From Mobilicoccus caccae (GTDB lineage Bacteria; Actinomycetota; Actinomycetes; Actinomycetales; Dermatophilaceae), in contig NZ_BSUO01000001.1 of the NCBI RefSeq assembly GCF_030161635.1, forward strand, positions 3,081,199-3,145,198: a stretch of DNA of 64,000 nucleotides, read 5' to 3'. Positions 37,732-47,550 of this stretch are shown piece by piece (position 1 is the first letter of the stretch; every line of letters starts with the position of its first letter). Under the pieces are notes generated by a model. That model was not told where the DNA came from. It was given only the letters and a program-made list of their open reading frames with translations, and made no database searches. Both the position numbers and the translations under genes were made by a program.

Positions 37732-39263
37732 ATGAGCACCGCTCGCCCCGTGCGCACCGCCCGGACCATCGCCGCCACCGTCGCCCTCGGCCTCACCGGC
37801 GTGGGTCTCGCCGTGCCGGCCACGGCCGCGACCGCTCCGAAGGCCCTCGCCATCAAGGCGTCTCAGTACCCGCGCCTCATCGACCGACCCGGGTCGGACA
37901 ACGATTCCATCCAGTTCACGAACGTTCCCGGGATCGACTGGAAGCTGAATGGGACCTCCGTCGCATTCACCGGTGGCAAGTCCGTCGCGGACTCCCCCGT
38001 CACCGCCGCCTCGACAGTCACCTTTGCCGCAGTGACCGGTGACCCGAAGTACACCTTTACCGTGCCGGCGGGACTGCCCTCTCAGTGGACCTTCCCCGCC
38101 CCCAGCAGCACGCCTGCACCTCCCGTGGACGTGTCCACGATCTCGGCGACCTGGAACGACGTTCCCGGCAAGAGGGATTCGGTGACCCTGACCAACGTCA
38201 AGGGTGTCGTCTGGACCGTGACCACCGGATCCACCACCGCCACCTACGACAGTGCGTCCTTCGGCACGAAGACCGATCGCGTGGTGCCGGCCGTGCCCGG
38301 GAGCACCGCGGTCACCGTGGCCCCTGATGCCGGCTACACCCTGTCCGAAACGGCCCCCACCTTCACCAACACGCTCACCGAGGCCGACACCGTCATCCTC
38401 CCGGCGACGCTCAACGACCGTGTCAGCGTCGGTGACAACCCCGCCGACGCTCACAAGGGCTACGGCCCGGGCGCCGCCTACGAGACCGTCAAGATCGAAG
38501 GTCTGCCCGGAGTCGTGTGGAAGATCGGCAGCAGCACCAAGAAGGTGACGGTCAAGGGCACCGCCTACCTGCGCGTCGACCCCGACGACCTCGTGGCGAA
38601 CAAGGTCAAGGTCGAGGCGCTGGCGCTGAAGGGCTACCAGCTTCCCGACGGATATGCACCGAAGGACGTCGACTTCACCGACGGCGCCATGGCCGCCAAG
38701 GTGGTCAAGAACGAGGACATCAAGGAGAGCGACCTCGCGGGCACGGCCAAGGACACGCTCAAGCTCACGAGCGACCGCTCGTTCACCTGGTGGGTCGGTC
38801 AGCCGGTCAAGCAGAGGGACGGCAGCGAGAAGATCGTCTACAAGGCGGTCAAGGCCGACAAGACCGGCGTCGCCACCTACAAGCCGCGCTTCACCAAGGG
38901 GAGGCGACCGCCAAGGTGTTCGTCAAGCCTGTCGCCAACCGCGGGTTCACCGTCGGCACGTCCGAGCTGACGAAAACGGAGTACGCGTTCACCAGCGACG
39001 CTCGTGACATCGCCCGCGTCAACCAGGGTGTCGTCTCTGGCACCACCGCCACGTTCACCCCGGCCGAGGGCGTCGTCTCCTGGTCCGCCAAGTACTCGAC
39101 CACGAGCGGGACGAGGACGTCGAACAAGACGCTGGCGATCAAGGCCACCGACATCACGAACACGGGCGCGACGAGCATGACCGTCGACTTCGGCACCGGC
39201 GCCACTCCCGTGGTGACCACCAAGATCGAGCGCGACTACCGCCTGATCCAGCCCACCCCCTGA
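37732..39263 (+). CDS. Secreted repeat protein, frameshifted in this sequence
   Basis: Signal peptide TARTIAATVALGLTGVGLAV, cleavage near PATAATA. The mature part repeats a beta module of about 90-100 residues with the core D-S/T-V/I-x-hydrophobic-x-x-V-x-G-V/I-x-W: NDSIQFTNVPGIDWKL, RDSVTLTNVKGVVWTV, YETVKIEGLPGVVWKI and a degenerate KDTLKLTSDRSFTWWV. A GGGG run (38898-38901) breaks the frame; one G restores GEATAKVFVKPVANRGFTVG. Total about 511 residues. No anchor is visible, so it is probably released or loosely wall-associated. Confidence 0.72.
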
Positions 39264-39321
39264 TTCGACCGCCGGCGGTGCGCCCGCCGGCACGACTCCA
39301 CCTCTCACGGAAGAGACAGCC

Positions 39322-40935
39322 ATGACCCACGGATTGGGTACGAAGATCTCCGTCGCGGCCGCCGCCGCGCTGACCGCGCTGGTCCCCGTGACCACCGCGC
39401 ACGCGGCAACGAGCGATCCCGAGGTGACCATCACCGACGGCTGCGGCCGGGTCGACTTCCTCGATATCGACGTCCGCGGGTCGTACTGGCTGCAGGTGCT
39501 CCCCGACGGAAAGGCGCCGAAGAAGGCCACAACACCGATACCCGACGGCCTGAGCGCAGAGGAAGAGGCCGCATTCAAGCGGGGCCTCATCCGGATCGGC
39601 GATTCCTGGCGACGCACCGATGACGACTCGAAGTCGTTTCTGCTCATCAGGGTGCTGCAGTACACGGGCAACGGCACTTTCGAGTACCTCCCACTCCTGC
39701 TCGCGGGCTCGGACAACACTCGGGGCACCGAGCAGTTCAAGCTCACGAACGAGGACTGTGTGCAGCCGGCGGAGCCGACGTTCGTCGACGAGGTGGGGTC
39801 GGCCAACGACACCGTGACGATCCCGTCGGTGCGGGGTGTGAAGTACTCCGGCAAGCCGGGCGTCTCGCCGGGCAAGGGCACGGTCACCGTCACGGCGACT
39901 CCCGACAAGGGATTCCGCCTCGCGACACCGGACGGTATTCCGTTGCCGGAGGACCAGACCCGCTGGACTCACACCTTCGACGCCACCTCCTCGGTCCAGG
40001 TGCCCGACAACAGGATTCCGACGCTGCGACTGGGCGACCCGATCCCCGCCACCAAGACCAAGCCGGCCGGGCGCGGGCCGAACATCGTCACCGTCAAGCA
40101 CGTCCCCGGCGTCACGTGGATCGTCGACGGCAAGCCTCAGAAGACGTCGGAGAAGGCCACGACCATCGAGGTTCCGGTCGGAACGAAGACCTCCGTCGAG
40201 GTGCAGGCCGTGAGCGCCGACCCCAAGGCCTACGCCCTCTCCGGCACCACCGAGTGGGTCATCAAGCTCGGCGGACCCGCGACCAAGCCCGCGGCTCCCA
40301 CCGTGCGGGCCTCGACGGAGTCCCTCATGCTCGGGGCGAGCACCGTCCAGTGGGCACCGCCCGCGGGCTACCCGGCCACCAGCAAATTCAACGTGCGGTA
40401 CCGCGTCATCACCCTGACCGGCAACAACGTGCGCGCACGGGCACCGTGGCGCCCCTGGACCCAGGAGACCCGCGCCCGCTCCGCCGTCATGCGCGCCAAG
40501 CCGGGCAGCATCATCGAGGTCACCGCGCAGGCGGTCGCGAACGGACGCGTGTCGCCGTGGTCGTCGGCGACGACCGTGTGGTTCCCCACCGACGTCAGGT
40601 CGGCCCCGGGGCGGACGTGGCGGATGATCAAGCAGAACGGCGCCGTCGGCGGCACCATGGCCATCACCCCGCAACGCAACTCGGCCTGGACCGCCAAGAC
40701 GCCGACCACCAACCGCATCATGCTGTGGTTCGGCACCTCACCCACCGGCGCCCCCGCCGCGATCTACGTCGACGGGCGACGCGTCGCCACCGTGAACACG
40801 CGCCACAAGAACACCAAGGTGCGTCAGGTGCTCAAGCCGATTCCGGTGTCCTGGGGCAAGCACGTCGTCACCGTCGTGCACAACGGACCGAACGGAAAGA
40901 CGCTGCGCCTCGACGGCGTCGCGTACGGACGCTGA
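39322..40935 (+). CDS. Secreted repeat protein with fibronectin-like region
   Basis: 537 residues with signal peptide TKISVAAAAALTALVPVTTA. It shares the repeat core of the preceding gene (NDTVTIPSVRGVKYSG; NIVTVKHVPGVTWIVDG). Residues about 330-425 look like a fibronectin type III fold (VQWAPPAGYPATSKFNVRYR). The C-terminal 100 residues (WRMIKQNGAVGGTMAITPQR; IMLWFGTSPTGAPAAIYVDG) form another beta domain found in surface proteins. Probably co-transcribed with the gene 58 nt upstream. Possible adhesin or matrix protein; function unproven. Confidence 0.75.
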   Translation: MTHGLGTKISVAAAAALTALVPVTTAHAATSDPEVTITDGCGRVDFLDIDVRGSYWLQVLPDGKAPKKATTPIPDGLSAEEEAAFKRGLIRIGDSWRRTDDDSKSFLLIRVLQYTGNGTFEYLPLLLAGSDNTRGTEQFKLTNEDCVQPAEPTFVDEVGSANDTVTIPSVRGVKYSGKPGVSPGKGTVTVTATPDKGFRLATPDGIPLPEDQTRWTHTFDATSSVQVPDNRIPTLRLGDPIPATKTKPAGRGPNIVTVKHVPGVTWIVDGKPQKTSEKATTIEVPVGTKTSVEVQAVSADPKAYALSGTTEWVIKLGGPATKPAAPTVRASTESLMLGASTVQWAPPAGYPATSKFNVRYRVITLTGNNVRARAPWRPWTQETRARSAVMRAKPGSIIEVTAQAVANGRVSPWSSATTVWFPTDVRSAPGRTWRMIKQNGAVGGTMAITPQRNSAWTAKTPTTNRIMLWFGTSPTGAPAAIYVDGRRVATVNTRHKNTKVRQVLKPIPVSWGKHVVTVVHNGPNGKTLRLDGVAYGR

Positions 40936-41013
40936 ACGTTCTCACCGAGCACCGGCGAGGTACTCCTCGAGGCCCGGGGGTCGTCAGATCGACTCACACA
41001 CACCGGACTGCGG

Positions 41014-41041
41014 CCGTGCTCCTCCTGTAGGAGGAGCACGG
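41014..41041. terminator. Bidirectional terminator between convergent genes
   Basis: Perfect 13-bp stem CCGTGCTCCTCCT with a 2-nt loop and complement, centred between the ends of the secreted-protein gene (40935) and gntP (41108). No U tract. Confidence 0.7.
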
Positions 41042-41107
41042 GCGCAGCATCGTGGTAGCGAGCGGTTAGGGTCGGCGTCGGCGGACCGTCCCGGGCGTGT
41101 CGTCGGG

Positions 41108-42463
41108 TCAGACCACCGCCCAGACCGCGGCGACCGTCGCGAAGCCGACGACCGAACCGATGGTCGACAGGAGCGTCCAGGTCTTGATGCCGTCGGCGAC
41201 CGAGAGGCCCAGGTATCGCGTGACGATCCAGAAGCCGGAGTCGTTGATGTGCGAGGCGATGTATCCGCCGAAGGCGATGGCGCACAGGACCAGCACGTTC
41301 TCCACCGGGCTGAGGCCGGCCTCCGCCACCGACGACTGCACGAGCCCGGCCGTGGTGAGGATGGCGACCGTCGCCGAGCCCTGCGCGATCCGCAGCGACG
41401 CGGCGATGAGGTACGCGCTCAACAACAGCGGCATGCCCATCCCGGCGAGGGTGCCCGACAGCGCCGCACCGACGCCCGTCTCGATGAGCACGTTGGCGAA
41501 CACGCCACCGGCGCCGGTGACGAAGATGATGACCGCCACCGTCGGCAGCGCCGAGTCCATGATGTCGCCGCGGCGCGTCATGTCCCAGCCCTGATTGCGG
41601 CTGACCAGCACGTACGCGAGCAGCACGCCGATCATCAGCGCGAACGCCGGGGCGCCGACGAACCCGAGCCAGCCGCGCATCGGGTCACCCTCGGGCAGCA
41701 GCATCGCGCCGGTCGTGCCGACCATGATCAACCCCAGCGGGATGAGGATCAGCGCCAGCACCATCCCCGCGCCCGGAGTCCGCTTGCCCGCCTCCGGCGT
41801 GTGCTCGCTGGCCTCCAGGGCGGCGGTGGCGGGCGAGTCGCCGAGCGTGTACTTCTCGAGGTTCATCTTCTTGCTCACGAAGAAGCAGACGACGCTCATC
41901 GGGATGCACGCGAGCAGACCGATGATCGTCAACAGGCCGGGGTCGGTGCCGAGCGTCGCCGCCGCGGCCACCGGGCCCGGGTGCGGCGGAACGACGACGT
42001 GGACCGCGAGCAGCACTGCGGCCACCGGCAATCCGATCCGCAGGGGCGAGATGCCGGCCACGGCAGCGAACCCGAACACGATCGGGGCGAGGATGATGAA
42101 CCCCACGTCGAAGAACACGGGGATGCCGAGGACGAACGCCGCAGCGGTCACCGCCGCGATGACCCGCTTCTGCCCCAGCTTGTCGGTGAACGTGCGCGCC
42201 AATCGCTCCGCGCCGCCGGAGGCCTCGATCATGCGGCCGAGCATCGCGCCCAGACCCACGATGATCGCCACCGACCCGAGTGTCTTGCCCATGCCGGCCG
42301 TCAGTGTCGGGATCACCTCCCCGACGGCGATCCCACCGGCGAGCGCCGTGGCACCCGCGACGAGCAGGATCGCGACGAACGCCGGCATCTTCAGCTTGAT
42401 GACGAGGAACAGCAGGCTCGCGATGGCGACCACCGCGAGCCCGAGCAGGTAAGCGGTGCTCAT
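41108..42463 (-). CDS. gntP: GntP-family gluconate/tetronate permease
   Basis: 451 residues, about 12 hydrophobic segments. GntP-type blocks: LAGGIAVGEVIPTLTAGMGK, VGLGAMLGRMIEASGGAERL, VLLAVHVVVPPHPGPVAAAA and LRIAQGSATVAILTTAGLVQ. ATG overlaps the ltnD stop (ATGA). Given otnK and ltnD in the same operon, the substrate is probably D-erythronate or L-threonate rather than gluconate. Confidence 0.9.
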   Translation of the reverse strand: MSTAYLLGLAVVAIASLLFLVIKLKMPAFVAILLVAGATALAGGIAVGEVIPTLTAGMGKTLGSVAIIVGLGAMLGRMIEASGGAERLARTFTDKLGQKRVIAAVTAAAFVLGIPVFFDVGFIILAPIVFGFAAVAGISPLRIGLPVAAVLLAVHVVVPPHPGPVAAAATLGTDPGLLTIIGLLACIPMSVVCFFVSKKMNLEKYTLGDSPATAALEASEHTPEAGKRTPGAGMVLALILIPLGLIMVGTTGAMLLPEGDPMRGWLGFVGAPAFALMIGVLLAYVLVSRNQGWDMTRRGDIMDSALPTVAVIIFVTGAGGVFANVLIETGVGAALSGTLAGMGMPLLLSAYLIAASLRIAQGSATVAILTTAGLVQSSVAEAGLSPVENVLVLCAIAFGGYIASHINDSGFWIVTRYLGLSVADGIKTWTLLSTIGSVVGFATVAAVWAVV

Positions 42464-43350
42464 GCCTGTGCCTCCTTCTGGCGGCGCGACGGCGCGACGA
42501 CGGTGATGACGCTGGAGTCGTCGGAGGCCTCCAGGCCGGCGGCCTGCCCGAGCAGGTAGAGCTGCTCGGCGGCGGCGGCGATCGGGGTGGCCAGCTTGGC
42601 CCCACGAGCAGCGTCACCGACGATGCCCATGTCCTTGACGAAGATGTCGAGACGACTGCGCACCTCGGCGCCGTCCTCGTCGTAGGCCTGCAGCATCCGC
42701 GGGCCACGGTCACCAAGCATGAACGACTGCGCGGCACCCGCCCCGAGCGTCTCCAGGGCGACCGCCGGGTCCAGCCCGAGGGCGTCCGCGAGCGCGAGCG
42801 CCTCTGCGCCGGCGGCGATGTGCACCCCACAGAGCAACTGGTTGACGGTCTTCATGGCCTGCCCGTCCCCCGGCTTGTCGCCGACGCGCACGAGCGTCCC
42901 GGCCATCGCCTCGAGCACGGCACCGGCGGCCGCGTACCCCTCGTCGGTGGCACCCACGGTGACCAGCAGCGAGCCGTCACCGGCCCGGGTCGGTCCGCCG
43001 GAGACCGGCGCGTCGACGAGGTGCAGCCCGGCCTCGTCCAGCCGGCCTGCGATGTCGCGCACCGCCTGGATGCCCACCGTCGAGGTCAACAGCACGACCC
43101 CGCCCGGGGTGAGCGCGCCGGCGATCCCGGCCTCACCCCACAGCAGCTCACGCAGTTGATCGGCGGTGCGGACGGCGACCAGCACGACGTCGGCGCCCTC
43201 GGCCGCCTCACGGGCCGAGGTGCGTCCGCCGTCGAACATCGCGGCCCGCTCGGGCAGCGGATCGAAGCCGCGCACAGCGAAACTCCCGGACAGATGGCGG
43301 GCCATGGGTAGGCCCATCGCCCCCAGTCCCAACACTGCGACCGTCGTCAT
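42460..43350 (-). CDS. ltnD: NAD-dependent tetronate dehydrogenase (L-threonate/D-erythronate type)
   Basis: Beta-hydroxyacid dehydrogenase that oxidises the four-carbon sugar acid to a 2-oxo acid. 296 residues. TTVAVLGLGAMGLPMARHLS (nucleotide loop), LHLVDAPVSGGPTRAGDGSL (substrate motif) and KTVNQLLCGVHIAAGAEALA (catalytic Lys) are all present. ATG 43350 chosen over a longer frame because it is the family start and overlaps otnK (ATGA). Family members also include tartronate semialdehyde reductases; the otnK neighbour favours the tetronate role. Confidence 0.85.
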   Translation of the reverse strand: MTTVAVLGLGAMGLPMARHLSGSFAVRGFDPLPERAAMFDGGRTSAREAAEGADVVLVAVRTADQLRELLWGEAGIAGALTPGGVVLLTSTVGIQAVRDIAGRLDEAGLHLVDAPVSGGPTRAGDGSLLVTVGATDEGYAAAGAVLEAMAGTLVRVGDKPGDGQAMKTVNQLLCGVHIAAGAEALALADALGLDPAVALETLGAGAAQSFMLGDRGPRMLQAYDEDGAEVRSRLDIFVKDMGIVGDAARGAKLATPIAAAAEQLYLLGQAAGLEASDDSSVITVVAPSRRQKEAQA

Positions 43351-44822
43351 GCCTGGTGACCTTTCGAGGAGAGGGTGTCGACCACGGCCGACAGGGAGGA
43401 CGCGTCGCCGACGTTGCCGGCGAACACGATGTAGGGGATGCCGCGAGCGGGGCCGTCGACCGGCTCCCACAGCGAGACGATGCCGGGGAGCATCGGGCCG
43501 ACGGCGATGGCCCGCTCGATGCCGAGGGCGTGCTCGGCGACGTCGGAGCTGGTGATGCCGCCCTTGGCCACGACGAACCGCGGCGGACGCACCTTCAGGA
43601 CTCCGGCGACGACGTCGACCAGCGCGGAGGAGACCCGCCGCGAGATGGCCAGGGATTCCTCTGCGTTCTCACCCTTCACGAGGGTGCGACTGGTGCGCAC
43701 GATCACGTCTCCGCTGGTCAGCGCCTCGGCCGCCCGGTGGATCAGCTCGGTGAGATGCGGCTGCCGCGTGGCGTCGTCCAGCACCGCGTGGACGTCGATC
43801 TCGACCTCGACCAGGCCGCGGTCGGCGCGCAGCCGTTCGAGCTGGCGGGTGGTGAGGCCGACGTGGGAGCCGATGGCCACCAGCCCACCGACGTCAGCCG
43901 AATCGCCTTCGTGCTGCTCGCGGCTCGCGCGGATGCGGTCGACCTCCTCGGACGTCAGCGGCGTGCGCTGCTCCTGCCCGATCCGACCGCGCACGAACGG
44001 CGGTCCGACGCGGTAGAGCAGGCGGGCGCCCTGGGTCTCGGCCTCGTCCAGCGCGAGGGCCAGCAGGCGGAAGTCGTTCTCGGTGACGATGTCGACGGCG
44101 ACCGGGGTGCCGCCGGACAGCCCGGTCAGGAGGGCCACGGCCGCCGCGCGGTCGGTGCGCAGGGTGGTGAGGTCGAGGACCTCGACGTCCTCGGCGCGGA
44201 TCCGGCCGTCGGTCTTCTCCTGCACCCATGCCCGCAGGTCGGAGTGGGAGTAGCCGAAGGTGGCGTCGGTCGCGAACTCCGTCTCCGCCACGGGGGTGTA
44301 CCCGTCCTTTGCCGTGCCCATGTAGTGCACGCCACCGACCGTGATGCGGCCCGCGTCGCCGAACGCCGGGACGAGCACGACGCCGTCGACGCTCTCCCCC
44401 GACTGCTGCTCCACGACCTCCGCGAGCACGTCGGTCTCGAGCGGGAAGTGGCCCCGCAGAGTGGAATCGGAGCGGGAGACGAACCCGATCGGGCGGCCCG
44501 TCGTCGCGGCGGCCTGGAACGCGGCGGCGGCGACATCGCGGTTGCGTTGCGCGGCGTCGTCGGGGCCGAGGCTGCGCGAGTTCGTCATGACGTAGACCGC
44601 GGGGGCCCCGGTGGAGAACGCCCACTCCAGGCTCGCCGGGAGGCTGTCGGGCGACCAGCCGGTGATGACGGGCAGGTTCGAGACGGACTGCGTCCCCGTC
44701 GGGTCGTCGTCGAGAACGACGAGCACCCGGCCGGATCGGGCGACGGCGTCGGCGACCTGGTCGGCCCCCACCTCGTCCCCGTCCGGGACGTCCGCGAGCA
44801 GATCGGACAGAGCAACGGCCAT
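43347..44822 (-). CDS. otnK: 3-oxo-tetronate kinase (four-carbon acid sugar kinase)
   Basis: 491 residues of the DUF1537/OtnK family, which phosphorylates 3-oxo-tetronate made by LtnD. N-terminal VLVVLDDDPTGTQSVSNLPV (D-D-x-T-G-T motif), FVSRSDSTLRGHFPLETDVL and VLVPAFGDAGRITVGGVHYM; C-terminal RFVVAKGGITSSDVAEHALG and YIVFAGNVGDASSLSAVVDT (ATP-binding end). ATG 44822 with AAGGAGA; an upstream in-frame start would cross the operator. First gene of the catabolic operon. Confidence 0.92.
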   Translation of the reverse strand: MAVALSDLLADVPDGDEVGADQVADAVARSGRVLVVLDDDPTGTQSVSNLPVITGWSPDSLPASLEWAFSTGAPAVYVMTNSRSLGPDDAAQRNRDVAAAAFQAAATTGRPIGFVSRSDSTLRGHFPLETDVLAEVVEQQSGESVDGVVLVPAFGDAGRITVGGVHYMGTAKDGYTPVAETEFATDATFGYSHSDLRAWVQEKTDGRIRAEDVEVLDLTTLRTDRAAAVALLTGLSGGTPVAVDIVTENDFRLLALALDEAETQGARLLYRVGPPFVRGRIGQEQRTPLTSEEVDRIRASREQHEGDSADVGGLVAIGSHVGLTTRQLERLRADRGLVEVEIDVHAVLDDATRQPHLTELIHRAAEALTSGDVIVRTSRTLVKGENAEESLAISRRVSSALVDVVAGVLKVRPPRFVVAKGGITSSDVAEHALGIERAIAVGPMLPGIVSLWEPVDGPARGIPYIVFAGNVGDASSLSAVVDTLSSKGHQA

Positions 44823-44843
44823 GGATCTCTCCTTTGAGATCGA

Positions 44844-44863
44844 CTCATCAGATATCTGATGAG
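44844..44863. promoter_or_regulatory. Perfect 20-bp palindromic operator, probably for the adjacent GntR regulator
   Basis: CTCATCAGAT followed by its exact complement, 21 nt before the otnK start and between gntR and otnK. FadR-subgroup GntR sites are palindromes of this kind (the TCAGATATCTGA core is typical). It would control otnK-ltnD-gntP. Confidence 0.75.
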
Positions 44864-44948
44864 AGACCCTAGGAGACGACGGCGCCGGACACAACCCCCA
44901 GTTCCGGCGGGCGAGTCGTCGCGCGAGTCGGGGCGGACGTGCCCTGCC

Positions 44949-45653
44949 TCAGGACCGGTCGAGGACGTGGATGCGCAGGTCGTCGGAGGTCTGGCTCATG
45001 TGGGCACGCATCGCCTCACGGGCGCCCGGCCCGTCGCCCGCGCGGACGGCCGCGGCGATCGCGGTGTGGTGCGCGATGGCGTGCTCGCGGATGACGGGCA
45101 CGGCGGAGGTCTGGGCGCGCGTCTTGCGCAGGACCCGGATGAGGGGTTCGTACACCACGGCGAGGAAGGGGTTGCGGCACCCGCGCAGGATGACCCCGTG
45201 GAAGGCCATGTCGGCGACGACGAAACCGTCGAGGTCGTCGCGCTCGTGCGTCTCGCGCATGACCTCCACCAGCCGGTCGAGCTCGACGAGATCGGCCTCG
45301 GTCCGCCGGTACGCACACGTCTCGGCGGCACCCACCTCGATCATGCGACGCACCTCGATGACCTGCAGCGACACCTGATCTCCGGCGCCCTCGCGCCCGA
45401 CGAACGCGCTGATGGCGTCGGCGTCGGTCCACTCCGTCGGGGGCATCACGTACGTGCCGCTGCCGTGCCGCACGTCGACGATGCCGCGCGAACGCAGGGT
45501 CTCGACGGCCTCCCGCACCGTCAGGCGGCTGACGTGCAGCTCGGTGGCGAGGACGGACTGCGCCGGCAGGGGCGCCTCGATGTCGAGCTCACCCCCGACG
45601 ATGCGTTCGAGCAGATGATCGACGGTCTGCTGTACCAGCCGCTCGCGTGCCAC
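44949..45653 (-). CDS. GntR-family (FCD) transcriptional regulator
   Basis: 234 residues from GTG 45653, which sits behind a strong AAGGAGG; the longer frame to 45716 lacks such a site. N-terminal winged helix (PAQSVLATELHVSRLTVREA; SRGIVDVRHGSGTYVM) and C-terminal FCD ligand domain (IEVRRMIEVGAAETCAYRRT; VADMAFHGVILRGCRNPFLA; IREHAIAHHTAIAAAVRAGD with the metal-binding His residues). It precedes otnK on the same strand with the palindrome between, indicating local control by a tetronate-pathway metabolite. Confidence 0.9.
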   Translation of the reverse strand: MARERLVQQTVDHLLERIVGGELDIEAPLPAQSVLATELHVSRLTVREAVETLRSRGIVDVRHGSGTYVMPPTEWTDADAISAFVGREGAGDQVSLQVIEVRRMIEVGAAETCAYRRTEADLVELDRLVEVMRETHERDDLDGFVVADMAFHGVILRGCRNPFLAVVYEPLIRVLRKTRAQTSAVPVIREHAIAHHTAIAAAVRAGDGPGAREAMRAHMSQTSDDLRIHVLDRS

Positions 45654-45750
45654 GAGGTCCTCCTTGTCGGCCGGCCAGATGCGCACCCAGGATACGAACT
45701 CGAGGCGATTCGTCACGGACCATCCGCCCCGATGACCCGCCGGAAAACCT

Positions 45751-45778
45751 CGAACCGCCTCTCATCGGAGGCGGTTCG
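45751..45778 (-). terminator. Terminator after the HerA-like gene
   Basis: Perfect 11-bp stem CGAACCGCCTC with a 6-nt loop; read leftwards it is followed by AGGTTTTCC, a short U tract. It lies 18 nt past the HerA-like stop. Confidence 0.8.
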
Positions 45779-45796
45779 GGGCGGTTCGAGGGTGGT

Positions 45797-47418
45797 TCAG
45801 CGTCGGCGGCGGCGGGCCGTTCCGAAGATGCTGCGGGTGATCTCGCGGCCGATGGCCGTGCCGGCGCTGCGCAGCATCGAGCGCATCATCGGGTTCTCCA
45901 TGACCTGCTCGAGCATGCCCGGGTCCTGACGTTCCCGGGCCCGTTCACGGCGGGGTTCGGAGTCCTGCGGGATCGGGATGGGCTGCGGGCCGCCTTGTGA
46001 TGCAGGTCGATCCGCCTCGGGTGCCGTCTGCCCGGCGCCGCCCTCGGCAGCCTCGCCTGCACCGGCGACGCGTGCGGCGAGCTTCTCGTACGCGGACTCC
46101 CGGTCCACCGCCTCCTCGTACTTGGCCCTAAGGGGGAGGCGGCGATGACCTCCTGCATCCGTGCCTCCTCCATGGGCGCCATGAGCGACTGCGGCGCCCG
46201 CATCCGCGTCCAGGCCACCGGCGTCGGCACGCCCCGTTCGGACAGGACGGTGACGACCGCCTCGCCGATCCCCAGGCTGGTCAGCAGTTCTCCCAGGTCG
46301 TACTCGCTCTTGGGAAAGGTCTTGACGGTCGCGCGCAGCGCCTTCTCGTCCTCCGGGGTGAACGCGCGCAGGGCGTGCTGCACCCGGTTGCCGAGCTGCC
46401 CGAGCACCCCGGCGGGCACGTCGCGCGGGCTCTGCGTGACGAAGAAGACCCCGACGCCCTTGGAGCGGATGAGGCGGACGGTCTGCTCGATCTGGTCGAC
46501 GAACTCCTTACTCGCGTCGTCGAACAGCAGGTGCGCCTCGTCGAAGAAGAACACGAGCTTCGGCTTGTCGACGTCGCCGACCTCGGGGAGGTCCTGGAAG
46601 AGGTCGGCGAGCAGCCACATGAGGAAGGTCGAGAACATCGCCGGGCGATCCTGCACGGCGGGGAGTTCGAGGCAGGAGATGAGACCGCGGCCGTCCTCAC
46701 AGGTGCGCAGCAGGTCGGCCGTGTCGAGTTCGGGCTCGCCGAAGAACACGTCGGCGCCCTGGTCGGAGAACGCGATCAGGGAGCGCAGGATCACTCCGGC
46801 CGTCGCCGAAGAGAGACCGCCGAGCTCCTTGAGGTCGGCCTTGCCCTCGTCCGAGGTGAGGTGCTGCACGACGGCGCGCAGATCCTTGAGGTCGAGCAGC
46901 GGCAGGCCACGCTTGTCGGCGTAGTGGAAGACCAGGCCGAGGCTGGAGGTCTGGATCGCGTTCAACCCCAGCACCTTCGACAGGAGCATCGGACCGAAGT
47001 CGGTGATCGTGGCCCGCATGGGGATGCCGCTGCCACGGCCACCGAGGCTGAAGAACTCGACGGGGAATCCCGCCGCCTCCCAGGTCTGCCCGACGTCGGC
47101 CGCGCGCTGGGAGGTGCGCTCCGAGGGCGCGCCCGGAGCTCCGAGGCCGGACAGGTCGCCCTTCATATCGGCGAGGAACACCGGCACGCCCGCGGTCGAC
47201 AACTGCTCGGCCATGAGCTGCAACGTCTTGGTCTTGCCGGTGCCCGTGGCCCCGGCGACGAGGCCGTGCCGGTTGAGCACCGACAGCGGGAGACTCACCT
47301 GCACGTCGGGGTGGGCGGTGGGCGAGGTCGACGCACCGGAGACCGCGGCCCCCAGATGCATCGCCGCCCCCGTGGTGGCGTAACCGGATCGGATGGCGTC
47401 GAGCTGCTCGGTACTCAC
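45797..47418 (-). CDS. HerA-like ATPase (DUF853 family), frameshifted in this sequence
   Basis: FtsK/HerA-clade P-loop ATPase. Walker A NRHGLVAGATGTGKTKTLQL, then VPVFLADMKGDLSGLGAPGA, SSLGLVFHYADKRGLPLLDL, Walker B KLVFFFDEAHLLFDDASKEF and SKGVGVFFVTQSPRDVPAGV. The frame breaks at GGGGG (46132-46136); one extra base joins SPLRAKYEEAVDRESAYEKL and the C-terminal IGREITRSIFGTARRRRR. About 541 residues, GTG start. No NurA nuclease is adjacent, so a DNA-end role is not established; the family is widespread with unknown bacterial function. Confidence 0.85.
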
Positions 47419-47550
47419 ACCGGGCAGAGTAGGCGCTCGGGGCGGCGCGGGGCACCCCTGGTGATCCTGACCTGCGACGTCGGCGTGGCACCATCGAGGA
47501 GTGAGGGCGCCTCCGACAGTCACGGGGCAGGCGATGCGAGGAGGACGCAG

